DNA of 64,000 nucleotides from JAGTVG01 sp963820995 (GTDB taxonomy: Bacteria; Bacteroidota; Bacteroidia; Cytophagales; Cyclobacteriaceae), in the NCBI GenBank assembly GCA_963820995.1, contig CAWGCL010000013.1:186001-250000 (forward strand). Direction: 5' to 3'. The notes below the pieces were generated by a model. It did not search any database, had not been told where the DNA came from, and saw only the letters and a list, made by a program, of their open reading frames with translations. Of this stretch, positions 36,702-47,750 are shown one piece after another (positions within the stretch are counted from its first letter, which is position 1; each line of letters starts with the position of its first letter). The position numbers and the translations under genes are program-made.

Positions 36702-37405
36702 CATCTAGCCGCTTTTCGTTTTTTACCAAGATTCCCTCTGGCGATCACCTTTTGAATATATTCAGGTGCCAGAGGGACTTTACATGCAGTGCCGCCCATA
36801 TCTACATGAACTTTTCCGATTTTTTCACCAATGATTATCGCTTTATTTGTAAGTTCTTTAACATACGACCCCATCGCAATAACAAAACCATTCATTGAAT
36901 ATCTAACCCTGTTTTGAGCATCATGGATATTTTCCTCAACCCGGTCAAGTAAAGCGCTAAGATTATTAATATTCAATTCGCTGTCAGGTTTTAAAGCTAC
37001 GATGTTGGATAAAGTAGCCCATCCAGCGGAGGCAATGAATTCCTTGTCAGATTCTATCCATTCCAAGGCCAATTCTTCCCCGAAATTACTTTCTGCTGCG
37101 ATCCAGGGAACCGTATAGTCACTGATCATATACCAGTAAGCACCTTTTACCCATTTTTGCAGATCCAGCTTTGTCATGGCCCTTTCATCAGCAATTAAGC
37201 CGGCAAGATACATGGCATCAGAATTACCTGTATCATATAGCTCAAGAGATAATTTGTAATCCTTCCTGATCTTCTTTACAATCTTTTTAAGATCCTGTAC
37301 TTTAACTCCAAAAAATGGTTCTCGGGCACCATGATTAATGAAAATCCGCTTTGTTGTTTCATTGCCATAGTTTTTTAACTCTTCAATCACTTCGCTTTTA
37401 GTCAT
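36698..37405 (-). CDS. DNA alkylation repair protein (AlkD-like HEAT-repeat)
   Basis: This 235-residue all-helical protein of the AlkC/AlkD superfamily, in characterised members a glycosylase for bulky or cationic alkylated bases, has six or so HEAT-like repeats. Recognisable segments are GVKVQDLKKIVKKIRKDY, SDAMYLAGLIADE, VPWIAAESNFGEELALEWI and the C-terminal VDMGGTACKVPLAPEYI. Its stop overlaps the convergent SnoaL gene. It is 9 nt downstream of the DHFR-like gene, so the two are an operon. Confidence 0.85.
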   Translation of the reverse strand: MTKSEVIEELKNYGNETTKRIFINHGAREPFFGVKVQDLKKIVKKIRKDYKLSLELYDTGNSDAMYLAGLIADERAMTKLDLQKWVKGAYWYMISDYTVPWIAAESNFGEELALEWIESDKEFIASAGWATLSNIVALKPDSELNINNLSALLDRVEENIHDAQNRVRYSMNGFVIAMGSYVKELTNKAIIIGEKIGKVHVDMGGTACKVPLAPEYIQKVIARGNLGKKRKAARC

Positions 37406-37414
37406 AATATCTCT

Positions 37415-37948
37415 TTAATATTTAATATTATATGTTAAGATTTTAAAACCATTATCAAAATCAAGGCTTTCCTTCAAGTCCAGGAATAGTGATTTTGTAG
37501 ATGATCCAAACAATCGGGTACCACCTCCGAGCAATATTGGATTAAGTTTGAGCTTCAGAACATCAATCAATTCATTGTCAAGTAGCCATCCGGCGAATAA
37601 TCCACCACCGCAGAGATAAATATCTGTACCTTGGCCCTTTTGTAATTCATGAATATATTGAAAGTCAGGTTTAACGACATGTACATTTTCATCAGGATTA
37701 TCAAAATTCAAGGTGTTGGAAAATATATAATGTTGCATGTGCGGATAAGCTGCCTTACCTGATTCGAGCCCATATTTATATCCATTTTCATAGGTATTCC
37801 TTCCCATGATGGTCGTATCAAAGTTATTTAAATCATTAAGGTAAAAATCAACAATAGATGGCTCATGTACGAATTTCTCCAGAGATTTATCCGGCCCTTC
37901 GATATACCCATCAATTGAAACAGCTACATAATAGACAATTTTGCGCAT
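37415..37948 (-). CDS. Dihydrofolate reductase family protein (RibD C-terminal type)
   Basis: This 177-residue protein starts YYVAVSIDGYIEGPDKS, as in the RibD_C/YwjB-like dihydrofolate-reductase-fold family. TTIMGRNTYENGYKYG and DIYLCGGGLFAGWLLDNELI (NADPH-binding glycine motif) follow. It is not FolA; members reduce flavin or pterin precursors or other small molecules. First gene of a two-gene unit with the AlkD-like gene. Confidence 0.85.
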   Translation of the reverse strand: MRKIVYYVAVSIDGYIEGPDKSLEKFVHEPSIVDFYLNDLNNFDTTIMGRNTYENGYKYGLESGKAAYPHMQHYIFSNTLNFDNPDENVHVVKPDFQYIHELQKGQGTDIYLCGGGLFAGWLLDNELIDVLKLKLNPILLGGGTRLFGSSTKSLFLDLKESLDFDNGFKILTYNIKY

Positions 37949-38023
37949 GATCTTTTATAGGAAACCTTGAATATAATAAATCGGCATGAATTTTAAATGA
38001 ATATTAAAATATTATAAACCGCT

Positions 38024-40414
38024 TTATTCATATCTTAAAATATCGGCAGGATTCTTTTTGGCAGCTTTTAATGAATAATAACTAATTGATAGCCAAGCCA
38101 ATATTAAAGTGATCATTCCGGCTAATGGAAAGAGCCACCATGGAAATTCCACCTTGTATGGATAGTTCTCGCTCCATTTTAAAAGTATTGCCCAACCAAA
38201 TGGAATTGCTATAATCATAGAGATAATTATCCATTGAGTGAATTCTTGCGATAGCATATATAGAATATTCATAGAAGAGGCTCCATTAACTTTTCTAATT
38301 CCTAATTCTTTAGTTCTTAACTGAATTATGATCGTGCTAATGCCATATAGCCCAAGACATGCTATGATTACAGCTAGGATGGTTAAATATTTAGACAGTT
38401 TTGATTGCAGGATCTCATTCTTGTATGCTGTTCTGTACAGGTCATCATCAAATGAATAATCAAAGAGATAATCAGGGTATAATTCATCCCACACTATCTT
38501 GACCAGTTGAAGGCTCTCCTTTTTGTTCACTAAGTCTACTTTTATGAGTATCGTACTATACCATATGGGCTTCTGAAATAAAACCAGTGGTTTGATCTTT
38601 TCAAACAATGGTGACAAGTTGAAATCTTTGACTACACCTTTGATAGTTCCTCCTTTAAAGAGTGAGTCAATTGTAAAATTTAGCTTGAATTGACGGCCAA
38701 TGGCCTCTTCCGGGTCTGAAAACCCCAAATGGATTAAAGCAGTTTCATTTAAAATGTATTCTTCTATTTGCATATCAGGAGAATGTTGACTGAAATTACT
38801 GCCGGCAATAAGGGGTATTTCATAGAAGTCAATATAATTGTTCTCAACAGGAAAAACATAAATTGAAACTTCATCCTCCTCCGGGATACCGTCCATTTCA
38901 AAAGACATAGCATCCATCACATAACCTGATGGGGGCTCCATACTTGCAGTTATTTCTTTAATATTATGATAAGTCTCTAATCGGTTTTTAAAGTCAGTAT
39001 ATTTTTCTCTCATTTTCCAGTTGAGGTCTTTTAAAATTATAACTGACTCCTGATCAAATCCCATTCTGTTTTGCCAAAGGAACTGTTCTTGAAGATGTAT
39101 ATAATAGGCAAAGGTTATTAAAACAATAGATGCTGTAAACTGGAGAATTACAAAAATTTTTCTAAATCCCTTGTTTCCTTTTTTTAATAGAATAGAATTG
39201 TCAATTTCTGCGCCTTTTAATGATGTGTTTTCTCTCCATTGTCTGTGAATAATTAGGACTTGAGGGATTATACTTACAATAAATGCAATACAAAAAGTAA
39301 GCAGTTCAAATTGAAGCAGAAATAGAAAGTTTGTGTTTTCAAAATTATAATATGATCCGAAAGGCTTAAGGAAATAAACCAGAATCAAACTAATCAAACA
39401 AGCCAAACTGATTTGAGCTGATGTTTCAAGAACAATCGATTTTGCTGATTCCCAAATTCCTGAACCAAGTATCTTCTTAATAACGAAAATATTTTTACGT
39501 TTCAGTTGAAGAATAAGATTGAGGTTTAAAAAATTAATTAAGCAAATGATCAACACAGCTGCCCCAATAGATGAAAATAACCATACCACTTTAACGTCTC
39601 CATTTATCTCAATTTCCCTGTCTTTTTTAGAATTCAGATGAATATCTGCTATGTTTTGTAAGTGTATACTGGTTGTGTTCTTAACTTCATCACTTACATG
39701 TTGATCGACATATTCCGGAAATTTTTGAATTATTTCCGGAGCATCTGATCCATCATACAATTTTAAATACGTATATGCCCATCCTTCAAATTCTTCTGGT
39801 TCAGGAAGAGAAATTAGAAATTCAGGATGAATGTGACTTGTTTTAGGAAAATCTTTGAAAACACCAATTACTTTAAAGTCTTTAAACTCAGTATCGAAAG
39901 CGCCTGCCAGCTCTATAAGAGAATCAATAATTACAATATTATTAAAATAGGTGTTGTAAATGGTCTCGGAGATCATTACCATATTTGGTTCCTGAAATGA
40001 AGTTTTAATGTCTCCGGCTATGATTTCAAAATCGAGGATGTCCAATGCTTCCTGGTTACATCGATATACCTGCTCGACGTTAAACTTAATTTGATTCATT
40101 TTTACAGCTGTTCTTCGAAGAGGGGAAAGAATGGCTATTTTTTCTATATCAGAAAAATAATTGTGTATCTGCCTGGTCCAGGGTTGCCAGCATCTTGCAA
40201 AATGGCTCTGATATCCACTTGGATTATTAACTTCTACTGTTAATCTGAAAATCTTCTGATAATCCCTGATGTGTCTATCATAATTTAATTGATCATTTAC
40301 CCAGATAAATATGAGAAGCACACATATAAACCCAATGGTCAGGCCTGAAATATTAATTAATGAAAAAAAGCGGTTATTCCAGAGGAATCTTAATGAGGAT
40401 TTTATCTGATGCAT
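38024..40414 (-). CDS. MacB/FtsX-type ABC permease, array member 5 (intact)
   Basis: This 796-residue inner-membrane permease has the build of two FtsX cores, each with an N-terminal membrane helix. The first helix (FFSLINISGLTIGFICVLLI) is followed by a MacB-like periplasmic domain, FtsX helices near 270-400, a second periplasmic domain and four-helix FtsX end (670-785). It finishes PADILRYE, the tail shared by all five paralogues. It is the only one of the five with an unbroken frame and the last in transcription order, 120 bp after member 4. No ATP-binding subunit is encoded nearby. The role may be efflux or mechanotransmission of lipids, peptides or antibiotics. Confidence 0.87.
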   Translation of the reverse strand: MHQIKSSLRFLWNNRFFSLINISGLTIGFICVLLIFIWVNDQLNYDRHIRDYQKIFRLTVEVNNPSGYQSHFARCWQPWTRQIHNYFSDIEKIAILSPLRRTAVKMNQIKFNVEQVYRCNQEALDILDFEIIAGDIKTSFQEPNMVMISETIYNTYFNNIVIIDSLIELAGAFDTEFKDFKVIGVFKDFPKTSHIHPEFLISLPEPEEFEGWAYTYLKLYDGSDAPEIIQKFPEYVDQHVSDEVKNTTSIHLQNIADIHLNSKKDREIEINGDVKVVWLFSSIGAAVLIICLINFLNLNLILQLKRKNIFVIKKILGSGIWESAKSIVLETSAQISLACLISLILVYFLKPFGSYYNFENTNFLFLLQFELLTFCIAFIVSIIPQVLIIHRQWRENTSLKGAEIDNSILLKKGNKGFRKIFVILQFTASIVLITFAYYIHLQEQFLWQNRMGFDQESVIILKDLNWKMREKYTDFKNRLETYHNIKEITASMEPPSGYVMDAMSFEMDGIPEEDEVSIYVFPVENNYIDFYEIPLIAGSNFSQHSPDMQIEEYILNETALIHLGFSDPEEAIGRQFKLNFTIDSLFKGGTIKGVVKDFNLSPLFEKIKPLVLFQKPIWYSTILIKVDLVNKKESLQLVKIVWDELYPDYLFDYSFDDDLYRTAYKNEILQSKLSKYLTILAVIIACLGLYGISTIIIQLRTKELGIRKVNGASSMNILYMLSQEFTQWIIISMIIAIPFGWAILLKWSENYPYKVEFPWWLFPLAGMITLILAWLSISYYSLKAAKKNPADILRYE

Positions 40415-40534
40415 ATCCTAAATCAAATAATAGAATTGTGTAAATATCTTTCATTTGATTCGATGGATGAAGAATTTTCTCTTAATTAATGTTAATATTT
40501 GGTTTGATTGTAAAAAGAGCCCCCTTGCCATAAT

Positions 40535-42932
40535 TTATTCATATCTTATAGAGTCTATAGGGTTTTTGATGGAGCTTCGGATTACGCGGTATATAATGCC
40601 TGAAAACGATATTAAAATAATTATTAAAATTGGAATTAAAAATATCTCAAACCCAATTGTGGTTTTGTACGCGTAATTGCCAAGCCAATAGGAAGAAAGA
40701 AGATATCCCAGTGGAACTGATAGGATAATAGCTGTTAATATCCATTTAAAGAACAGAAAAAGAAGGTGTTGCATTAAATTTTTCGCGCTGGCACCGTGAA
40801 CTTTCCTGATGCCTATTTCTTTTGATTTTTGATCCAAAACAAGGAAGGCCAGTCCGAAAAATCCAAGAGAAGAGACTACTATTATCAATGCTGCCAAAAG
40901 GCGATTGTAATTTAATAAACTTTTTTCCGACTGATATATGCTTTGGTAGGAATCGCTTAAATAAGCGTAATCAAATGGATCTTCCGGCAGATACTTTTTC
41001 CATACACTTTCCACTTCTTCAACAACTTCGGGTGATACAGTAGAGGTGCTTCTGATCAAGAATTCCCTGTAGACATAGGGTATTATACTAAATGCCATCG
41101 GTTTTATAGGGTAATTTAGAGTCTTGAAGTGAAAATCCTTTACTATTCCTACAATAGGCCCGGTTTTATCATATAAAGTGAAATTTTTGTTAATCGCCTC
41201 TCTTGCCGTTAATCCCATTGACTTTATAGCAGATTCATTAAGTATATACTTTGCCCGGTTATCCTTGGAAATATCATTTTCATTAAATTCACTAAAATCC
41301 CTTCCCTGAACCATCTTTACACCAATGGTCTCGAAATAATTAAAAAAAATGGAGTTCCATTGTACATAAACTTCTTCCCCTGCTTTTTGACCTTCCCATT
41401 TTGCCAATCCAGCTGAAGTGTTTACTAAAGAAGGCGAACTACACGAAATACTGACATTACTGATCCCATTTATTCCCTTTAATTCTTGAGTAAGTTGATT
41501 ATAAATGTTGAATAGTTTTTCTCTTGATTCGTCATATAGCGTAATCGAAATAAGGTTTTCCCGGTCAAATCCCGGATCTTTTGAAATCATGAAATTAAGC
41601 TGATTACTTACGACTCCTGCATATATCAGCAGAATGATCCCTATTGAAAATTGAATGACTATTAACGATTTTAAAATCTTCAGTTTCGATACCCTTTTTG
41701 TATTTTGTTTTTTAAATATTGAAAGAGGATCGGTATCGGAGAGTATAAGGGCCGGGTACAATCCATTTAAAATTCCTATTAATAATGTGGCAGTTAAGCA
41801 AGCAATCAGGAGAGGTCCTGAAAATTGATCTATGAATGAAAGCTTTAAGCCTATTAATTGACGAATAACGGGTGTTGACATTTCAACTAAAACTAAACTG
41901 ATTGCGAAAGCAAGAAAGGTTAAAAGAATGGATTCAAACAGGGTGCCCAGTATAATTTGAAATTTTGAGGAACCATGAATTATTCTAATTCCGGTTGACT
42001 TAATTCTTTTAGTTGAGAGACCTACAGTGAGTATTATATAATTAAGACAGGCAATGGCAAGGAGGAGTAATAGCTATTATACCATACGTCATTAATGTAG
42101 TTTTGGAGATCGTTTTTGCCAGATTATATCTTAAACTTTGATCGAGATGAATGTCACGTATCGGCTGTAAGATTAATTCATCATTTTTATGTTCGGAAAA
42201 TTCAGCTTTCAGATACCTGATCTTGGAATTCAGGGATGCAATATCTGTTTGAGGTAGTGTCTCAATATATGTTTCTACCTCGGCGAACCTATACCATTCA
42301 TTAGGGAATACCTCAGCGCCACGGGAAATGGCAAAAGAAATTGGAAGTATGATATTAAAATCAAAATGAATATTCTCAGGTAAGTTCTTAAATACTCCAG
42401 AAACAGTAAAATTATGCCCTCCTGGAGTAGTCAGAAGTTCCCCAATAACTTCTGTGGATCCAAAATATTTTATCGCCACCGATTCTGACAATAAAATACT
42501 ATTCGCAAAATTTATTACAGGATCCTGTCCAAATAGATATGGCAAATGGAATATCTGGAAAAAGGTGCTATCGACAAACAGAATCCTTTTTTCAATGAAT
42601 GCCTCCTCTTCAATTCGAATAACCATATCTGGGCCATAATAAACTTTTGTAGCCTGAGTAATTTCAGGAAATCTATTTTTGAGTGTTTCAGCAAGTGGAC
42701 CAGGTGTAAGTGAAACTAACTCGCTTTCATTGCTGTCGTTAATTCTTTGAACAATGCGATATATATTCTTATTGTTTTCTATATTCTGATCAAAATTTAA
42801 ATGAAAGCGTATCCAAAACAAAATGACCATGACAACCGCAAAGCCTAAGGAAAGACCCAAAACATTTACAAGGGTATATGCCTTTTGTTTCTGAAAGTTT
42901 CGAAGAAATATTTTAAAAAAGTATTCTAACAT
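40535..42932 (-). CDS. MacB/FtsX-type ABC permease, array member 4 (one frameshift)
   Basis: Two fragments together give a normal-length protein of about 800 residues. The N-terminal part (from 42932, EYFFKIFLRNFQKQKAYTLV) ends prematurely at AITPPCHCLS. The next frame continues LLLLAIACLNYIILTVGLS into the second fragment, whose own ATG (41881, MSTPVIRQLIG) is internal. The break is near 42065-42072. The C-terminus is NPIDSIRYE. Domain order matches its neighbours: N-helix, MacB-like domain, three FtsX helices, second periplasmic domain, FtsX end. It starts 31 nt after member 3. Confidence 0.83.
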
Positions 42933-42963
42933 GATTCACGAATATTGTAGGTCTATCCTCTCT

Positions 42964-45283
42964 TTACTCATATCTTAATGCTTCAACAGGATTTGTTGTG
43001 GCAGCTTTAACCGCTTGGAAACTAATACTAATATATGTAATTGAAATCAGTATCAGGCAAGCCAGAATGATGATCCAAATTGAAATACTCGTTTGAAAGG
43101 CAAAAGAATCTAACCACTTATCTAAAAATGTCAATGATATAGGTATGCCTAATGCAAACGAGATTAGCATAAGAACGGTATATTGGCCGGATATTAATTT
43201 TACTATGTCGAAAATATTAGCTCCGAGGGCTTTTCTTACTCCGATTTCTTTAATTCTTCTTTCTATAGTAAAGGCCATCAAGCCAACCAGTCCAAAACAG
43301 GATATCAAAACAGCAAATAAGGAGAAGTAGTTAATTAGTTTCCCCAATTTAACTTCAGAATGATACACTGCGTCGATTGAAGCATCGAGGAAATGAAATT
43401 CAAACATCGAATTAGGATTAACTTCCTTCCATTTATTCTCTATGGCCATAATGGAATTCTGAATTCTATCAGATGATATTCTTACTAAAACGTAATTATA
43501 GAATTCGTGAAAACGGATCATTAATGGCAAAATTTCACTGTGAAGAGACTGATAGTGGAAATCATTAATAATTCCTATTACAGGAATGCCCCATATGTCC
43601 TTTCGCCCAATTGGATCGTCCCAACCCAAGTACTTAACAGCTGATTCATTAATCAAAATTCCGTTACTTGCTTTTATATCTGGTTCAGGTAGTTTCCCTT
43701 TTGTTATTTTAAGTCCCATGACATCGAAGATTCTATAATCAGAAACGAAATCATATAGTATTTTCTTTTCACCTTCAATTTCTATTATATTCTGGGAGAA
43801 ATATTTTCCTGGAAAGGTATTCGTTTGAGATGCTCCAATTATATTATCCTCATTTATGATCTCCTGGAGAAAAACTTTTCCATTTTTAGTACTCTCCTCA
43901 TCATTAAAAGGTATGTATATCAAGTTTTCTTTGTCGAATCCCAGATCTGCATTTTTTAGATATCCAAGTTGACTTTGGATAGTGATAGCTCCCAGGATAA
44001 TAATGATTGAAATCGTAAACTGAAATATCAACAATATCTTTCTGAACAGGCTTCCTTTTTTTAAACTTAAATTGGATTGACCTTTTAGTATTTTTATAGA
44101 TGAAAGTGAACTTAAATATAAAGCCGGGTATATCCCTGACAGGAATCCCAGAATTATAGTTCCTAATAAAAAGTAAACAGGATAAAGATCTGTTAGGAAA
44201 TAATTAATGTTCAGATTATAGGATAGCAAATTTCTTAGATAAGGATTAATGATTTCAGCAATTAAAAATCCGAGAATTAATGATAAAATGCAGAGAAATA
44301 TTGATTCAAAAAGAAATTGACCGACGAGTGCACTTTTTGTTGACCCTATAACCTTTTTGACCCCAATTTCTTTTAGGCGTACCGATGCGCGGGCGGTCGA
44401 TAAATTTATAAAATTGATAGATGCTATTGAAATAATTAATATGGCAATAGATAGCAGGATATATAAGATATTAGAATTAGCATGTTTTTCTGTGTCCTTC
44501 CCGCTTGCATAATCTAAATATATACTATCAAATGATTGAGCTTGTAGTGATGCATCTCCAGGAAATATGTCTTTTATGAATTTATTCAGTTTTATATTCA
44601 GGTCATGGTAATTGACATTATCGTTTAATAGCACGTAGGTGATACAACCCCATTGATTAAAACTTTCATAGCGGTATTTCTCGCCTTCGCTCATCTTTGA
44701 CATATTGTCAATGTTTGAAAGTACTTCAAAATTTAAATGTGAATTAGGAAGGTAAACTTTTAAAAACACCTCCAACTTTGAAGTTAAACTTATTGTTATA
44801 TTTAACTATTTTCCCGATGGGGTCTTCCTGACCAAATAAAATAGCAGCAGTCTTTTCGGATATGATCAAACTGAATGGCTCTTTAAGTGTCTCTTTTAAA
44901 TTACCATTTATGCCTTGGATAGAAAAAATATCAGATACTGTTGTGTCACAGAAATATCCCTTATCAATTTTCAAAAATTGATCCTTAAAAGAGATCACCG
45001 GGTCCCACATTCTGCTGAGTCGAACATAGCTATTGAATTCGGGGAAATTTGTACCGAAGTGATTGATCATAGGGATTGGTGTACCTACTTTATCTCCTCG
45101 GTCAAGTCTTGCCAGGGATTTATAATTTTCATGAAACTTATCACCATTAAACTCCATTATCAGATATAAAAGAATTAATAAAAATAGCCCTATTGATAAG
45201 GATAGGCCAAGTATGTTTATAGCTGAGTATAACCTGTGTCTATAAAAATTTCTAATGCTTATTAAAAAATTTCTTTTAATCAT
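42964..45283 (-). CDS. MacB/FtsX-type ABC permease, array member 3 (one frameshift)
   Basis: The locus encodes about 770 residues. The first 179 (MIKRNFLISIRNFYRHRLYS) stop at VFKSLPS, while the continuing frame reads LPNSHLNFEVLSNI. At the junction near 44760 the DNA reads CCTTCCTAATTC where CCTCCTAATTC would keep the frame, one T too many. FtsX signatures KEIGVKKVIGSTKSALVGQF and KEIGVRKALGANIFDIVKLI are both present, and the end is NPVEALRYE. It is 29 nt downstream of member 2. Confidence 0.83.
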
Positions 45284-45312
45284 AGCCTCTTTATTTAGAA
45301 TACTATATCTAT

Positions 45313-47710
45313 TTATTCATATCTTAATGCTTCAACAGGATTTCGAAAAGTCGCCTTAAGGATTTTAAAGCCTACTGTTGCTATAGCAAGCAAGAAAGTT
45401 ATTGCTGTTGCAAGAACAAAAACATTCAGATGAATATTGATATGATATTCAAAATTTTGTAGCCAGCTTAAAACTTGTAAGTAGGCCAGTGGCCAGGCAA
45501 TAATATTTGCAATCAACAGCATAATCAGCAATTCTTTGGATATTATATACATGATAGATGGTAAACTTGCCCCCATCACTTTTCTAATACCAATTTCCTT
45601 TATCCGTTGATTCGTAATGAAGGAAGTTAAACCATATAGCCCTGTAATGGCAATGATTATTCCTATAAATGTGAGTAAAAGGACCAATTGACTCATTCGG
45701 TTTTCCTTATCATATTGACTTCGCACAATGTTATCAGCAAATTTAAAGTTCCAGAGTTCATCTGTTATATATATCTTTAAACGCTGCTTCAATAAATCCA
45801 AGGGTTTCTTTTTGAGGTTTTGAACTCAATTTAATCGAAATCCGGGATCCAGTGGCATCTTTATTTAATAAAGGCATGATCAGTGGTTTTATGGAGTGGT
45901 GCTTCGATAAATAATGGTAATCATTTACAACTCCCGCAACAATGGCTTCCTTATTATTTCTGGTACGGTAATCTACTGCCCAAAATATTTTTTTACCCAG
46001 CGCATCCTCCTGCCAGCCCATTTCATTTACCGCCTGTTGATTGAGCAATACATACATTTGATCTTGTTCAGATTGTTCTGGTTTAAATCCTATACCAGAA
46101 TGCAATGGAATATTGTAGACGTTAATGAACTCCGGATCAATATAATTTATATTCATCCTAATATACTTGTCATCCTCAGCTCCTTCCCATGAGAATCCAG
46201 TCCAATTATGGGAATTCATGGGTAAATAATCTGAACTTGACACCAATAATATATCGCTGTTCTTCTCAATTTCCGTTTTAAACTGGCTTAACTTTTGAAT
46301 TGAGGGATTTGATATGGAAATTATCAATACTTGGTCTTTATCATATCCCAAGTCAGAATTTGCCATAAAATTTAGCTGTTTTACTAAAAAAATTGTACTT
46401 ATTACTAATGAAACTGATATGAAAAATTGAAAAATGACCAAAATTCGTCGAAATGTCCCTTTTTTATTTCCCCCGAAATAGGATCCTTTCAGCACTTCAG
46501 ATGGCTTAAATCTGGCAAGAAGTATAGCGGGGTATAATCCAGATATCAGTGTAACCGCACAACATACAATAATTGAAATAAGATAGAACTGCCAGTTGTT
46601 AAGGTAATTTATCTCAATATTTCTATTTACGAGCTGGTTAAAATATGGGAATGTAAATTCTATAAGAATTATCGCCAAAATCAATGAAATAATTGAAATA
46701 ATAAAACTTTCCCCAAGAAACCTGAATATGAGATTGATACGGTAAGCACCATTGATCTTTCGTATGCCAACTTCCTTTGCCCGGATCGTACTATATGCTG
46801 TTGTTAAATTGATATAATTGATACAAGCCACAATGATGATTAAAAAAGCAATTATGGAAAAGATGGTTACGTTTTGAGCACTACCCACATTAGCAGTTTC
46901 ATCAATTACTGTAGATTTTAAGTGAATTTCTTTTAGTGGTTTCAGGTAAAGTTCATTATTTGAGTCTTCTCCCTGATATTTATTGAGATAGTTCTTCAAC
47001 TTATCATTTATGCTTTCTAGGCTGACATTAGGATGTATTAACACATAATGTTTTGTCCAGTTACTGAACCAGTCCTCGGTAACGATCTCCGGTCCATTTA
47101 ATGAAAGAATGGTATTAAAAGAGATCAATATATTAAAATTGAGATGGGAGTTGTTTGATAGCTGCTTTACAACAGCTTTAATCTCGAAATCAAATCCATT
47201 ATTGTATTTCAGGATCTTTCCAATAGGACTCTGGCTCCCAAAATATTTCTCAGCAACCTGTTCGGTGATCACAGCCATATATGGCTGATCTAAATCCCCA
47301 TCATAACTGCCTTTGATAACCGGATAGGTAAATATTTCCAGAAAACTCTTATCGGCAAAAACTATATTACTTTCTCCAAGTTTTGATCCATCTGGTAGTT
47401 CTATCAAGGCTTCATTGTTTTTTACATACCTTGTACTTAATTGAATTTCTGGTATGTCTTCGGTGATCACCAGACTTAGTGGGGGAGGTGCCCCACACAT
47501 ATTCCTTGTTTCTCCGAATTCTTGGAATTGTTCAATCCGGAATATATCATTCAACTTTTCATGGTGTTTTTCATAACTGTATTCATTTTGAATATACAGG
47601 AATATGGTCATGAACATTGATATGCTTACCGTTAATCCGAATATGTTAATCCAGTTATATTTATTCCTAAAGATGCCCCGGAAAGTTGATTTAGAAAACA
47701 AATAGTTCAT
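45313..47710 (-). CDS. MacB/FtsX-type ABC permease, array member 2 (one frameshift)
   Basis: The 650-residue first part begins MNYLFSKSTFRGIFRNKYNW. It stops at AAFKDIYNR, after which the next frame carries on with KIYITDELWNFKFADNIVRS to the usual FtsX end (KEIGIRKVMGASLPSIMYII, NPVEALRYE). The break is near 45770 in an AT-repeat stretch (GATATATATAAC), a place where indels are easy by slippage or misreading. Full length about 800 residues. It starts 40 nt after member 1. Confidence 0.83.
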
Positions 47711-47750
47711 AATAAAAGTGGTTTAATGCATTCGAATAGCTTGAATATTT

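Noticed and set aside
36381..36704. 107-residue reverse ORF over the SnoaL-like gene
   Set aside because: It is antisense to an intact NTF2-fold gene; no independent support.
40535..41881. Separate 448-residue permease starting at 41881
   Set aside because: Its Met is internal; upstream DNA continues the same frame into the neighbouring fragment, so it is the C-terminal part of array member 4.
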